A DNA stretch of 64,000 nt. Origin: Blautia sp. Lineage in GTDB: Bacteria > Bacillota > Clostridia > Lachnospirales > Lachnospiraceae. The notes beneath the pieces are model-generated. The model was not told where the DNA came from, did no database searches, and saw only the letters and a list, made by a program, of their open reading frames with translations. Location of the stretch: the NCBI GenBank assembly GCA_021772055.1, contig JAETNR010000008.1, forward strand, positions 1 to 64,000, written 5' to 3'. Below, piece by piece: positions 26,220 through 35,838 of the stretch (positions are counted from its first letter, which is position 1; each line of letters starts with the position of its first letter). Made by a program: the position numbers and the translations under genes.

Positions 26220-27789
26220 ATTCAAATCCTCCAATTGCCGTGGAATCAAAAGCCCCCATAAACAGGATCAGACTCAGCAGGAACAAATACACTGCCCAGC
26301 GTACCACTACCGGTTTTGCGGCCAGGAAATCCCTGACCTTCCCTCTGGTCCGCAAAATGCTTACAATAAGAAACAGCACCAGGCCAACTGCCGCATAGAT
26401 CAGACGGTAGCTTTCTGTGTCCAAAAACCACACTGCATAATCCATTGCAGGCTGAAATTCAAGCAGGATCTTTTTGAAGATCCTAAGGCTGCCCATTGTA
26501 CTTCCGGCTCCGGGAAATACTTTCAAAAGGGCAACGATCAGAAATGTCCGGATCATACAGAACACCTGCCACCACCATGCTTCTTCCCGGATATGCAGTT
26601 TTGTCTTTACTGCATCAAACTGCGGTTTTAGAATAATTGCAGAAATGATAATAACACCATTGGCCACGCCCCACAATATGTACCGCCAGCTTGCATCATG
26701 CCAGAGCCCTGTGCACAGCCACACAAGGGACAGTGCAAAAACGGCAGGAAACATTTTGCTGATCCTCGGAGGCAGAAATTTTCCGCCGAATTTTCCAAAG
26801 CTTACCGCACCTTTGGAAATGGATGCGGGATAGAAAATATAATCCCGGAACCAGGAACTTAAAGAAATATGCCATCTTCTCCAGTATTCGCTCAACGATT
26901 TGGAAAAGAAGGGCTGGGTAAAGTTCTCTTCCATCCGGATTCCAAAAATTTCCCCGATACCACATACAATATCCGAGTATCCGGAAAAATCCGCATAAAT
27001 CTGAAAGGTTGTATAAATACACGCCATAAAGAGAGTAAATCCGTTTACTGTTTTATACTGGCGGAAAATCCCGGTTGCCAGAGGACGCAGGTTGTCCGCG
27101 ATCACCGTCTTTTTCATCATTCCCCACAAAATCCTCTGGCACCCGTAGGAAAGATTCCGGTAGGAAAATGTATGTCCTTCATACAGCTGAGGTGCCAGCA
27201 TCCCGAATCGGCCTATGGGTCCCTGGGTCATCTGTGGGAAAAAGGTTACGAAAAGCAGCACCTTAAGAGGATTTTTTTCCGGAATGCTTTTGCCCTTGTA
27301 AACATCCAGGGCATAACCAATGGCCTGCAGAGTATAATAGGAAAGTCCCAGAGGAGCCACAAACCCAAGCTTATTCATCCCGTCAATTCCGAATACTCCC
27401 AGGATCCGGTTTGCATTATGCACAAAGAAATCCCCGTATTTCAGTACAAGCAGAATGCCGAGATTGATGAATATCATACAAAGAAGCCAGCGCTTCTTCC
27501 GGTTTTTCGCCTGAGACTTCTTTTCTTTCTTTTCGCTGCGCGTTAATTTGACAGGTGCATTTTTCAGTTCTTCCGCAAGGCTTACGTCAATCTGATACAT
27601 TTTCCCTGTCGTCCAGGTAAGAGTCCCTGCAGTAACCAAAACATAAATAAAGTTGTCCACACCCATCAGATGGTAGAACAACAGGCTGATTCCCAAAAGT
27701 GCCATCCACTGGCACTTTCGGGGCACACAATAATAAAAGATCACCGACAGAAAAAACAGCACAAAAAACGATAGCTGATTTACCGACAT
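26206..27789 (-). CDS. MBOAT family O-acyltransferase (DltB-like)
   Basis: The 527-aa polytopic protein belongs to the membrane-bound O-acyltransferase family. The family histidine sits in LCTGLWHDASWRYILWG (near 370), and the segment FADFSGYSDIVCGIG is typical of DltB/AlgI. About ten membrane segments are visible, with a Lys-rich cytoplasmic loop near 80-105. It would move an activated acyl or D-alanyl group from the carrier protein to the outside. It starts 1 nt after dltC and overlaps the SGNH gene. Confidence 0.85.
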   Translation of the reverse strand: MSVNQLSFFVLFFLSVIFYYCVPRKCQWMALLGISLLFYHLMGVDNFIYVLVTAGTLTWTTGKMYQIDVSLAEELKNAPVKLTRSEKKEKKSQAKNRKKRWLLCMIFINLGILLVLKYGDFFVHNANRILGVFGIDGMNKLGFVAPLGLSYYTLQAIGYALDVYKGKSIPEKNPLKVLLFVTFFPQMTQGPIGRFGMLAPQLYEGHTFSYRNLSYGCQRILWGMMKKTVIADNLRPLATGIFRQYKTVNGFTLFMACIYTTFQIYADFSGYSDIVCGIGEIFGIRMEENFTQPFFSKSLSEYWRRWHISLSSWFRDYIFYPASISKGAVSFGKFGGKFLPPRISKMFPAVFALSLVWLCTGLWHDASWRYILWGVANGVIIISAIILKPQFDAVKTKLHIREEAWWWQVFCMIRTFLIVALLKVFPGAGSTMGSLRIFKKILLEFQPAMDYAVWFLDTESYRLIYAAVGLVLFLIVSILRTRGKVRDFLAAKPVVVRWAVYLFLLSLILFMGAFDSTAIGGFEYAQF

Positions 27790-27790
27790 A

Positions 27791-28030
27791 TCAATCTTCC
27801 TCTTGCAGCTTCGTGATCAGGGCAAGCATCGCCTCCACGGAATTAAAGTTTTCCGGCTCGATGTCGTCAAAGGATACTTCCACATCAAAGGAGTCGTTGA
27901 TTTCTCCGATCAGAGAAACCAGATCAAAGGAGTCCAAAATGCCGTCATCAATCAGCTTATCCTCTTTTTCAAACTCCAGCTCCGGTCTTAACCTCCCCAG
28001 TATTTCCATTAATTCTTCTCTCATGATCAT
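27791..28030 (-). CDS. Acyl/D-alanyl carrier protein (DltC-like)
   Basis: The 79-aa acidic four-helix carrier has the phosphopantetheine site DDGILDSFDLVSLI, with Ser in the DS motif near 36. Length and gene position match DltC, which carries D-alanine as a thioester. A AAGGAAA site precedes the ATG. It sits between the GNAT gene and the MBOAT gene. Confidence 0.87.
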   Translation of the reverse strand: MIMREELMEILGRLRPELEFEKEDKLIDDGILDSFDLVSLIGEINDSFDVEVSFDDIEPENFNSVEAMLALITKLQEED

Positions 28031-28047
28031 TTTCCTTTCTGTTAATT

Positions 28048-28878
28048 TTATTTTTTATCCAGCTTTAGCTGTCCTGAAACCTTGCCGTCATAGGTAAATC
28101 CCATTCTTTCATAAATCCCAATGGCATGGGTGTTTTTCTCATCCACCCAGAAATTCACCTTTTCTGCTCCACGATCCGTAAACATCACTGCAATGGACGC
28201 ATAACACAGAGTTCTTCCCATACCGATTCCCCGAAGAGAGGGACTCACGGAAAGATGCTGCATAAACGCAGTCCTGCCTTTAAAAATCCCCCTGTCCACA
28301 GCTCCCACGCTTCCGTCAGGAAGGATCACGCCCATAATCTGTCCTTTTTCGCAGGCATAAGTAAACTCTTCTCTGTCCGGCAGAATCGTACTGTATTCGT
28401 CCAGGCAGGTCTTCCAGAGAGCAATACATTCTTCGTAATTCTCCGGGCCCAGATTTTGTATGGGATACTTCTTCTGCATTTCCGCCTGATCTACAGGAGA
28501 AACAAAATTTTCGCCCAGACACTCCATTCGCCTGTACTTTTTATATACCTGAAACCCCTGTTTTTTCCAAAGTGAGATCAGGAACTTCTCCTTCTCTTCT
28601 GTTTCCTTTTTGTAAACAAAATCCAGAAAAACAGGCATGTCCTTCTTTTCCGTCACAGGTGTCCCGCCTTCTCTCAGATAATAATACAGACGGTAGCAAT
28701 TTGTTTCCCGTACCAGAAACAGCAGGCAGTCCTCAGACTCTTCCAGGTACAGCGTACCCTTTTCTGTCATTTTCCGGACTTCCTTTGGCAGGAAATAACA
28801 GTTGGATTCTGTCCTAGCCTTTTTTCTGAATGCCTTCACTTTATCCCCGAATTCCTGATAGGACTTCACTCTCTCCAT
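28048..28878 (-). CDS. GNAT family N-acetyltransferase within the dlt-like operon
   Basis: The 276-aa protein has a C-terminal GNAT domain: acetyl-CoA loop SPSLRGIGMGRTLCYAS (about 208-224), NFWVDEKNTHAIGIYERMGFTYDG at the end. The first 130 residues form a separate region of unknown fold that looks like a degenerate GNAT half (ends in FLISLWKKQGFQVYKKYRRMECLG). It overlaps dltA by 38 nt. A GNAT is not part of the classical dltABCD set, so it may modify the carried amino acid or the acceptor polymer. This role is inference. Confidence 0.8.
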   Translation of the reverse strand: MERVKSYQEFGDKVKAFRKKARTESNCYFLPKEVRKMTEKGTLYLEESEDCLLFLVRETNCYRLYYYLREGGTPVTEKKDMPVFLDFVYKKETEEKEKFLISLWKKQGFQVYKKYRRMECLGENFVSPVDQAEMQKKYPIQNLGPENYEECIALWKTCLDEYSTILPDREEFTYACEKGQIMGVILPDGSVGAVDRGIFKGRTAFMQHLSVSPSLRGIGMGRTLCYASIAVMFTDRGAEKVNFWVDEKNTHAIGIYERMGFTYDGKVSGQLKLDKK

Positions 28879-30385
28879 GGCAGATATACCTCTCTTTCAG
28901 CATCATCCTGTCGATTTTCCCATTTTTACTTAAGGGAAGGCGTTCCAGGTATACATACCGGTTAGGGCACATGTATTTCGGAAGATAAACCTGAAGATCT
29001 TTGATGATGCGTTTCTCACAGGCTTCCTCAGCCTGATAAAACATATAAATTGCATTTTCTTTCTCATGATACATGCAGCAGCTTCTGGAAATGTAATCCA
29101 GACTGTCCAGAACCGCCTCGATCTCTCCCAGTTCAATTCTGTGCCCCATATGCTTGATCTGAAAATCCCTGCGAGTCACGTAATACAATTCGCCCCGCCT
29201 GTATCGCCCCAGATCACCAGTCCGGTAGATCAACTCCGGATAATCCGGATTCAAAGGATTCCGGCAGAAGGCCCTGTCTGTTGCTTCCTGATTGCGGTAA
29301 TACCCCAGGGCAAGGGATGTTCCTCTTACACAGATTTCCCCAACCTCCTCATCTTTTACAGGCTGGTTCTGCTCATTCAGAAGAAAAACCTCCGTATTGG
29401 GAAATGCCTTTCCAATGGGAAGCGACTCATCCGGCCTGAAATCCCTGTCCACAATGTAGTAACTGCAGTTACAGGTAATTTCCGTAGGACCGTACAGGTT
29501 CACATACATCGCCTCCGGAAGTTTTTCCCTCCAGTAATTCAGTACCTTTACAGGCATGACTTCACCGGAAAACATGATCTTTTTCAGGCTATGGGGCACC
29601 TCTTTTTCCATTCCCTTAAAGTCTGCAACAATAGCCAGGGCGGAAACTGCCCAGATCAGGGTCGTAATCTTCTTTTCATTCAGATAAGCGATCAGCTTTT
29701 TGGGAAACATGATCATTTTTTTATTGACAATGTACAGGGTTGCGCCGTTTCGCAGCGTAGAATAAATGTCCTTTACAGACACATCAAAATCAAAAGGTGC
29801 CTGGTTCCCGAATATCTCATGTTCATCAAACTGAAAACATGCTGCAAACTGCTCTACAAGGTCAATCACGGATCTGTGGCACACAAGCACTCCTTTGGGA
29901 GTTCCGCTGGACCCGGACGTGTAGATGGCATACAGCGGATCTGTATCCAAATGGCGCTGCCGAATGCTCTTTAAAAGCATCTCATCCGGATTTTCCATTC
30001 GCATATCCTCATACAAACATAATTCTCCCTCATAGTCCAGCTTCTCCGCCAATTCCCTGTCCCGTTCCCGGCAGATAAGACAGATGGGGGAAACCTGCTT
30101 TAAGATCATCTCCATCCTTTTCTCAGGAATCTCCTTGCTGATGGGGACATAAAAATTACCACTGTATATACAGCCCATAAAACTTACCAGGCTTTCCACG
30201 TCCCTGTCCACAAGTACAGCCACAGGTTTTCTTCCTGAGCCCTTCCCTGCAATACCGGTTCCGATACGCCTGGCACTTTCCATACATTCTTCATATGTGA
30301 TTTCATGATTCTCGTCTGCAAACAGAATTTTATCCGGATGCCTTCCTGCGCCGGCTTCCAGATAATCCAACACATTACATACCAT
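28841..30385 (-). CDS. D-alanine-carrier protein ligase-like adenylating enzyme (DltA-like)
   Basis: The 514-aa AMP-forming enzyme has core motifs YAIYTSGSSGTPKGV (A3), NLYGPTEITCN (A5), YRTGDLGRY (A7), and the C-terminal Lys in LPLSKNGKIDR (A10). It would adenylate an amino acid, probably D-alanine, and load the carrier at 27791-28030. The start at 30385 has GGAAGAGGTAA; a start at 30403 is possible. DltA from Bacillus is about 500 aa. The amino acid specificity is inferred from the operon. Confidence 0.82.
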   Translation of the reverse strand: MVCNVLDYLEAGAGRHPDKILFADENHEITYEECMESARRIGTGIAGKGSGRKPVAVLVDRDVESLVSFMGCIYSGNFYVPISKEIPEKRMEMILKQVSPICLICRERDRELAEKLDYEGELCLYEDMRMENPDEMLLKSIRQRHLDTDPLYAIYTSGSSGTPKGVLVCHRSVIDLVEQFAACFQFDEHEIFGNQAPFDFDVSVKDIYSTLRNGATLYIVNKKMIMFPKKLIAYLNEKKITTLIWAVSALAIVADFKGMEKEVPHSLKKIMFSGEVMPVKVLNYWREKLPEAMYVNLYGPTEITCNCSYYIVDRDFRPDESLPIGKAFPNTEVFLLNEQNQPVKDEEVGEICVRGTSLALGYYRNQEATDRAFCRNPLNPDYPELIYRTGDLGRYRRGELYYVTRRDFQIKHMGHRIELGEIEAVLDSLDYISRSCCMYHEKENAIYMFYQAEEACEKRIIKDLQVYLPKYMCPNRYVYLERLPLSKNGKIDRMMLKERYICHGESEVLSGIRG

Positions 30386-30475
30386 GTATCTTACCTCTTC
30401 CATTTTTCTTCAACGTTATCATGAAGCATCATTGTGTAATCTTTGTGAAATATTTGCTTAATATTTGTTTTTATT

Positions 30476-31882
30476 TTATCTATTTTTTATGGTAAAGCAA
30501 AATTCCACTCCCCCAGGGACGTTTTGCACGCCCACACTGCCCCCGTGGGCTTCTGCAGCCTGCTTCACAATGGAAAGGCCAATCCCGAAGCTGTTTCTGC
30601 TTCTGGTACGTGCTGTACTTACTTTATAAAAGACATTCCATATTTTTTCCTGTTCTTCCTTTGGTATCGGTTTCCCCTGATTAAACACAATAAAATGCAC
30701 GAACTCGCGTTCTTCTTTTGCCGTAATCCTGATCTCACCATCCTTCTCCCCATAGGTCACTGCATTTTTTATAAAATTATAAACAGCGCGCTGGATCACA
30801 GCCATATCCCCGCGGATGCTCCCTTTGATTTCATTTATTTCCACATATCTGCCTTTCCGCTCCGGAAATTCATCCAAATAGCACCTGCGGATATTATCCA
30901 GCAGCTCCCGGGGCAGAAAATCTGTTTTGTTAAGCAAATTTTCCCCTTGTTTATAGGCAGAATCCTCCAGCATCTGATGGACGATCACATCCATACGGTT
31001 GCATTCTTCAGAGATCACCTTGCAGTATTTCTCGATCTTTTCCGGCTGGTCTGTAATATAAGCCATATTTTCCGCATAGCCCATGATCACGGCTACCGGA
31101 GTTTTCAGTTCATGTGCCATATTCCGTACCAGGGTTTTGCGCATTTCCACTTCCTTCTGAAGTTCTCCCATAGATTCCTTCAGTCTGTCAGACATCACAT
31201 TTACCGATTCTGCCAATGCGCCGAATTCATCCTTGCTTTTTACAATGGCCTTTTCATCAAAATTCAGATTGGAAATCTGCCCTGTCACCCTATTTATCTC
31301 CTGAATGGGCTGAACCATCCTGCCGGAAAGATAAATGATCACCAGAGTTCCGCATACCATGGTGATCCCTGCTGCGATCAGAAAACAGATCACCATGACC
31401 TGCATACTGCTGTTCAGACCGTTGATCGACCGACGTATAATAAGATATCCATATTCCGGAACTTTTAAAATTTCTACAAAAAAAGCGCTGTTTGCATCAT
31501 CAAAATAGCTGGCAAAGCTGTTTCCCTCACTGTCCAGCTTTTTCTTGTCATTGTAGATGGTTTTCTTCGTCTTTTCTCCAAGATGTCCGTTAATAGTCTC
31601 CCAGCTTCTGGTACTGGATAAAACGGTCAGATTCTCATCCGTAATTGCAATTGTCACATCGTTTTCTGTAGCCAGGTTATCAATCCGCTCCTGAGGAATC
31701 ATCCCCTTCGCTTTCACCAGTTCCGCAGATACTTCCATTGCAATGGAGTTCAGCTTCCTGTGATTCCAATTCTCTACCACACGTTCTTTCAAAAGGCTCA
31801 CTGTGAAAAGCAGGCAGATCATAAACCCGGCGATCAGCAGGCTTCCTGCCAGAATATATTTTTTCCGCAGCGTCCCTCTCAT
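30476..31882 (-). CDS. Sensor histidine kinase upstream of the dlt-like operon
   Basis: The 468-aa kinase has membrane segments at about 10-30 and 160-182, an extracellular sensor, a HAMP linker, HisKA with RNMAHELKTPVAVIMGYAEN, and an HATPase domain with AVYNFIKNAVTY and SFGIGLSIVKQAAEAHGG. Start 31882 has GGGAGGAAC upstream and overlaps the response regulator stop (ATGA). It precedes dltA by about 90 nt in the same direction, resembling the DltRS arrangement of streptococci. Confidence 0.9.
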   Translation of the reverse strand: MRGTLRKKYILAGSLLIAGFMICLLFTVSLLKERVVENWNHRKLNSIAMEVSAELVKAKGMIPQERIDNLATENDVTIAITDENLTVLSSTRSWETINGHLGEKTKKTIYNDKKKLDSEGNSFASYFDDANSAFFVEILKVPEYGYLIIRRSINGLNSSMQVMVICFLIAAGITMVCGTLVIIYLSGRMVQPIQEINRVTGQISNLNFDEKAIVKSKDEFGALAESVNVMSDRLKESMGELQKEVEMRKTLVRNMAHELKTPVAVIMGYAENMAYITDQPEKIEKYCKVISEECNRMDVIVHQMLEDSAYKQGENLLNKTDFLPRELLDNIRRCYLDEFPERKGRYVEINEIKGSIRGDMAVIQRAVYNFIKNAVTYGEKDGEIRITAKEEREFVHFIVFNQGKPIPKEEQEKIWNVFYKVSTARTRSRNSFGIGLSIVKQAAEAHGGSVGVQNVPGGVEFCFTIKNR

Positions 31883-32571
31883 GCCCGTTCCTCCCACTGA
31901 AACACATAGCCCATTCCCCGAATGGTACGGATGTAGTCTCCGCACACCCCAAGATCATTTCTCAGCATTTTAATATGGGTATCAATAGTGCGGATATCTC
32001 CCTCATAATCAAATCCCCAGATCCGCTCCAGAATCTGGTCACGGGAAAGGACAATGTTCCTGTTTTCCATCAGGTACAACAAAAGACGGTACTCCTTATT
32101 GGTAAGAACCACCTCTTCTCCCGCAGAAAAAACACGGCACTGCTTTAAATCCACCGAAAGTTCCCGAAAGCGCAGAATATCTGAAGCCTCCTCCTGCACT
32201 CCGTTTTTATACTCCAAAGCCGCACGGATCCTTGCCAGAAGTATGCCTCTGTGAAAAGGTTTTGTCACATAATCGCATGCTCCAAGCTGAAACCCTTTGA
32301 TCTCCTCCTCGGAATCATCCAGCGCGGTCAGCATGATCACCGGCAAAGAAGAGGACTTTCGGATTTCCTTTAAAACCTCCATGCCGTCTTTTCCCGGCAT
32401 CATAATGTCTAATAAGACCAGATTCAGGTTTGCTTCCTGCATGAAGCACTCTATGGCCTGAACCCCGTCTTTTGCCTCTATGACCTCATAACCTTCTTTT
32501 TCCAGAATATCCCGGATCAGGCTTCTTAACAGTTCATCATCATCTGCCACTAATATTCTATATTTCAGCAT
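31879..32571 (-). CDS. Response regulator, OmpR family, upstream of the dlt-like operon
   Basis: The 230-aa regulator has the receiver acidic pair ADDDE (about 8-12), phospho-Asp in LVLLDIMMPGKDG, Lys in VTKPFH, and a winged helix with LTNKEYRLLLYLMENR and DIRTIDTHIKMLRNDLG. Start 32571 has a perfect AAAGGAGG. The pair may control the dlt-like genes, as surface-charge two-component systems often do. Confidence 0.92.
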   Translation of the reverse strand: MLKYRILVADDDELLRSLIRDILEKEGYEVIEAKDGVQAIECFMQEANLNLVLLDIMMPGKDGMEVLKEIRKSSSLPVIMLTALDDSEEEIKGFQLGACDYVTKPFHRGILLARIRAALEYKNGVQEEASDILRFRELSVDLKQCRVFSAGEEVVLTNKEYRLLLYLMENRNIVLSRDQILERIWGFDYEGDIRTIDTHIKMLRNDLGVCGDYIRTIRGMGYVFQWEERA

Positions 32572-32626
32572 AATCGCCTCCTTTGAATGCATATCGAAAA
32601 TTATTATACAACATTTTCCCACATAA

Positions 32627-32676
32627 AAAAAGAGCCGCTGCAAAAGCTGAATGATTGCTTTTGCAATGACTCTTTT
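32627..32676 (-). terminator. Terminator of the mannan operon
   Basis: On the minus strand AAAAGAGTCATTGCAAAAGC pairs with GCTTTTGCAGCGGCTCTTTT (a few mismatches) and is followed by T7. It lies downstream of the phosphosugar mutase gene, closing the long operon. Confidence 0.8.
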
Positions 32677-32756
32677 CCTTCAAAGCTTTTCAGAAAGCAC
32701 TTCCACTTTACAGGAATGCTTTTTCGTTTATCTTCTCCTGACTCTGTTTTTTTAGT

Positions 32757-34478
32757 TCAGTCTTCTTTTACCAGATCCCTCTTCAGGCCCTCCAGTTTCT
32801 CCCCGGCATCTTCCATGGAGGTTCCTTTTACGCCATAGTAAAACTTGATCTTCGGCTCTGTGCCGGAGGGACGGACACAGCACCAGGCATTGTCTTCCAA
32901 TTCATAATACAGTACATTGGATTTTGGAAGCCCGGTTACTGTAACTGTACCGCTTTCAAGATCTGACCTGGTATCTGCCTGATAATCCCGCACTGCAAGG
33001 ACTTTATACCCCCCAAGGGTCTTGGGCGGATTCCCTCGAAATTCCTTCATCATCTCCTGAATTTCTTTGGCACCGTCGATTCCTTTTAACGTCAGTGTGG
33101 ACAAGTCTTCTTTATAATAGCCATAGGTATCATACATATCCACCATGGCATCCCACAAAGTCTTCCCCTGCGTTTTATAGTAAGCAGCCGCCTCACAGAG
33201 CATCATCACCGCCACACAGGCATCCTTATCCCTGGCATAGGTTCCTGCAAGACAGCCGTAGCTTTCTTCCAGCCCGAACACATAATGATAGCTGTTTTCC
33301 TGTTCAAAAAACTTGATCTGCTCGCCAATATACTTGAATCCGGTAAGCACTTCTATCAATGCCGTATCATAAGCCCCGGCAATGGCTTTTGCCATATCCG
33401 TGGTTACGATAGTTTCCACAAGGGCAGGTTTTTCCGGCATGGTTCCTGTTTTCGTGCGCTCACGGAGAATATATTCCGCAATGAGCATGCCGGACATATT
33501 TCCGGTAAAGCTTACATAGTTTCCGGTTTTTGTATCTTTGGCATAAACACCCAGGCGGTCCGCATCCGGGTCTGTAGCCAGAATAATATCTGCATCCACT
33601 TTTTCCGCAAGAGCCAGGGACAGCGTCCAGGCTTTTGCATCCTCAGGGTTTGGGTAAGCCACTGTGGGGAATTTTCCATCCGGCAGCTCCTGCTCTTTCA
33701 CCACATACACCTGCCCAAAGCCAAGCTCCTTCAGGACTCTGCGCACTGGAAGGTTTCCGGTACCGTGAAGAGGAGTGTAAACGATCTTCATATCTTTTGC
33801 AGCTTCCCCAATCAGCTCCGGATGAATGCTCTGTGCCTTCAGCTGTGCCATATAAGCATCATCCATTTCCTGACCGATGATCTTGTGGAGTCCCGAAGAT
33901 AAGGCGGCCTTCTCTGTCATGGTTTTTACCTGGTCAAAATCCGTTACCCTGGCAACCTCGGCCAGGATATTTCTATCATGGGGCGGTGTGATCTGTGCAC
34001 CATCTTCCCAATATACCTTGTATCCGTTGTATTCCCTGGGATTATGGCTGGCTGTAATGACGATACCGGAAATGCAGCCAAGGGTGCGGACTGCGAAAGA
34101 GAGCTCCGGCGTAGGGCGCAGGCTTTCAAACAAATAGGTTCTGATCCCGTTGGCATTGAGGCAAAGAGCTGCTTCCTTTGCAAATTCCGGAGACATGATC
34201 CTGGAGTCAAAGGCAATGGCTACGCCTTTCTCCTGCCCTCCCTGAGACAAAATATAGTTGGCAAGTCCCTGGGTGGCCTGCCGCACCGTATAAATATTCA
34301 TGCGGTTGGTCCCGGCACCGATCACGCCCCGCAGGCCTCCTGTTCCAAATTCCAGCTGACGGTAAAAACGGTCCTCAATCTCCTTCTCGTCCCCTTCAAG
34401 TGCTTTCAGTTCCGCCTTCGTTTCTTCATCAAAATAAGCATCTGTACACCATTTTTTATAAACTTCTTGATAGCCCAT
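32757..34478 (-). CDS. Phosphoglucomutase/phosphomannomutase
   Basis: The 573-aa alpha-D-phosphohexomutase interconverts hexose 1- and 6-phosphates. The phosphoserine loop ITASHNPREYNGYKVYW (Ser near 142), metal loop TDPDADRLGV, sugar loop FGLEESYGCLAG and phosphate loop RPSGTEPKIKFY are intact. It is the last gene of the mannan locus; with GH130 releasing mannose 1-phosphate and ManA just upstream, its job there would be Man-1-P to Man-6-P (and Glc-1-P to Glc-6-P). GAGGAG precedes the ATG. Confidence 0.92.
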   Translation of the reverse strand: MGYQEVYKKWCTDAYFDEETKAELKALEGDEKEIEDRFYRQLEFGTGGLRGVIGAGTNRMNIYTVRQATQGLANYILSQGGQEKGVAIAFDSRIMSPEFAKEAALCLNANGIRTYLFESLRPTPELSFAVRTLGCISGIVITASHNPREYNGYKVYWEDGAQITPPHDRNILAEVARVTDFDQVKTMTEKAALSSGLHKIIGQEMDDAYMAQLKAQSIHPELIGEAAKDMKIVYTPLHGTGNLPVRRVLKELGFGQVYVVKEQELPDGKFPTVAYPNPEDAKAWTLSLALAEKVDADIILATDPDADRLGVYAKDTKTGNYVSFTGNMSGMLIAEYILRERTKTGTMPEKPALVETIVTTDMAKAIAGAYDTALIEVLTGFKYIGEQIKFFEQENSYHYVFGLEESYGCLAGTYARDKDACVAVMMLCEAAAYYKTQGKTLWDAMVDMYDTYGYYKEDLSTLTLKGIDGAKEIQEMMKEFRGNPPKTLGGYKVLAVRDYQADTRSDLESGTVTVTGLPKSNVLYYELEDNAWCCVRPSGTEPKIKFYYGVKGTSMEDAGEKLEGLKRDLVKED

Positions 34479-34501
34479 ACGTTTTCTCCTCGATTATCTG
34501 T

Positions 34502-35827
34502 TTATACCAGGCATGCCGCCCCCAGAGCAGCAAAGTCTGAATCATCGGCAATCTTTACCGCAACCGGCAGATATTCCGCCAGCATATCCTCAAGAGGAAC
34601 CTGCCTCCAGGAAATATCATCAGAATCAATCACCACGCCTTTTTGGCAGTCTACTGTTCCAGGCACGCCTACACCCACGCCGGCGCACTGATCCACGGTA
34701 ATCCCATGCTCTTCCATCAAGCCCAGAACCGTTTCCCCAATATTCCTGACGATCTCCTCCGGATGCTTTCCGGGTTCTGTTGGAATGACTTTATGAGCCA
34801 GCAGCTTGTAATCCATATTTACAAGGCCGATTCTGGTATCCTTCCTGCAGATATCAATACCTACTCTTACAAGCCCCGCATTTTCACGGATGGTGGTAAT
34901 CAGGGCATCGCAGCTTCCCTCGATTTCATAGGTGCCGCTTCCTGCCGATAGGAACAGACTGTCACCCTTTTTATACTCCACGGTCTCTTTTCCGCAGGTA
35001 ATGATTCCTCTTCCGTCCAATATCAAAATGCTGGCGAAGGACTCCGGCCCTACCGTCCCTTCCATTTTTTTCATCATCCTGCCGTCCAGGTTCATCTTGT
35101 CCACTGTAAAATAGTCGCAGTCCGCCACATGGGGATAACTTTTGCCGCTTTTGATAATTGGAACACGTTTCGTCACTGCCAGCGCCTTTTCGATATGTAA
35201 ATCTCTTTTTTTCCCATCCTTTCCTACCCTGCCGTAATCATATACACGGTAGGTCACATTTGAATTCTGCTGAATCTCTGCAATGAGGATATCCTTGCCG
35301 ATCGCATGGATGGTGCCGGATTCTATAAACAGCGCATCTCCTTTCTGTACAGGCACTGCATTGAGCACTTCCAAAAGAGTATCATTCTGAATTCTTTCTG
35401 AAAATTCCTCCTTCGAAATCTCTCTCTTAAATCCGTAATACAAAAATGAACCTTCTTTGGCATCCATAATGTACCACATTTCGGTCTTTCCATACTGGCC
35501 TTCGTTTTTCAGTGCATAACGGTTATCCGGATGTACCTGGATGGAAAGATTCTGCTTTGCATCAATAAATTTAATTAAAATAGGAAAATCACGAAATCTG
35601 GCACAGTGTCTTCCCAATACCTCCCGGCCTTCCGCTTCAATATATTCCCTAAGCGTTTTTCCTTTATAAGGACCGTTTGCAATAGCAGACGGTCCGTCCG
35701 GATGGCAAGAAAGCTCCCAGGATTCTGCCAGAACTTCACCGTCATATTCTTTTCCGTATTCCTCTGCCAGGCGATGTCCGCCCCAGAGGTAATCTTTACA
35801 GCTTGGAATCAATTTCAGTAATGCCAT
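34502..35827 (-). CDS. manA: Class I mannose-6-phosphate isomerase fused to a partial ROK domain
   Basis: Residues 1-315 form a class I phosphomannose isomerase: zinc-site region with SIQVHPDNRYAL (near 95), GKTEMWYIM, and ESGTIHAIG, converting Man-6-P to Fru-6-P. From about 318 a ROK kinase N-lobe follows (RVGIDICRKDTRIG, GVGVGVPGTVD). It stops at DDSDFAALGAACLV, about 120 residues in, without the ROK zinc motif CxCGxxGC or the ATP-site half. The last six residues look like a ROK C-terminus (compare GAARLV in the glucokinase at 9394), so an in-frame internal deletion of about 180 residues is likely. The isomerase should be active; the ROK part should not be. Confidence 0.85.
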   Translation of the reverse strand: MALLKLIPSCKDYLWGGHRLAEEYGKEYDGEVLAESWELSCHPDGPSAIANGPYKGKTLREYIEAEGREVLGRHCARFRDFPILIKFIDAKQNLSIQVHPDNRYALKNEGQYGKTEMWYIMDAKEGSFLYYGFKREISKEEFSERIQNDTLLEVLNAVPVQKGDALFIESGTIHAIGKDILIAEIQQNSNVTYRVYDYGRVGKDGKKRDLHIEKALAVTKRVPIIKSGKSYPHVADCDYFTVDKMNLDGRMMKKMEGTVGPESFASILILDGRGIITCGKETVEYKKGDSLFLSAGSGTYEIEGSCDALITTIRENAGLVRVGIDICRKDTRIGLVNMDYKLLAHKVIPTEPGKHPEEIVRNIGETVLGLMEEHGITVDQCAGVGVGVPGTVDCQKGVVIDSDDISWRQVPLEDMLAEYLPVAVKIADDSDFAALGAACLV

Positions 35828-35838
35828 ATTTATACTCC

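Noticed and set aside
32757-34478. Phosphosugar mutase as a phosphopentomutase or GlmM
   Set aside because: Length and the four hexomutase loops fit phosphoglucomutase/phosphomannomutase, and the mannan context explains its presence.
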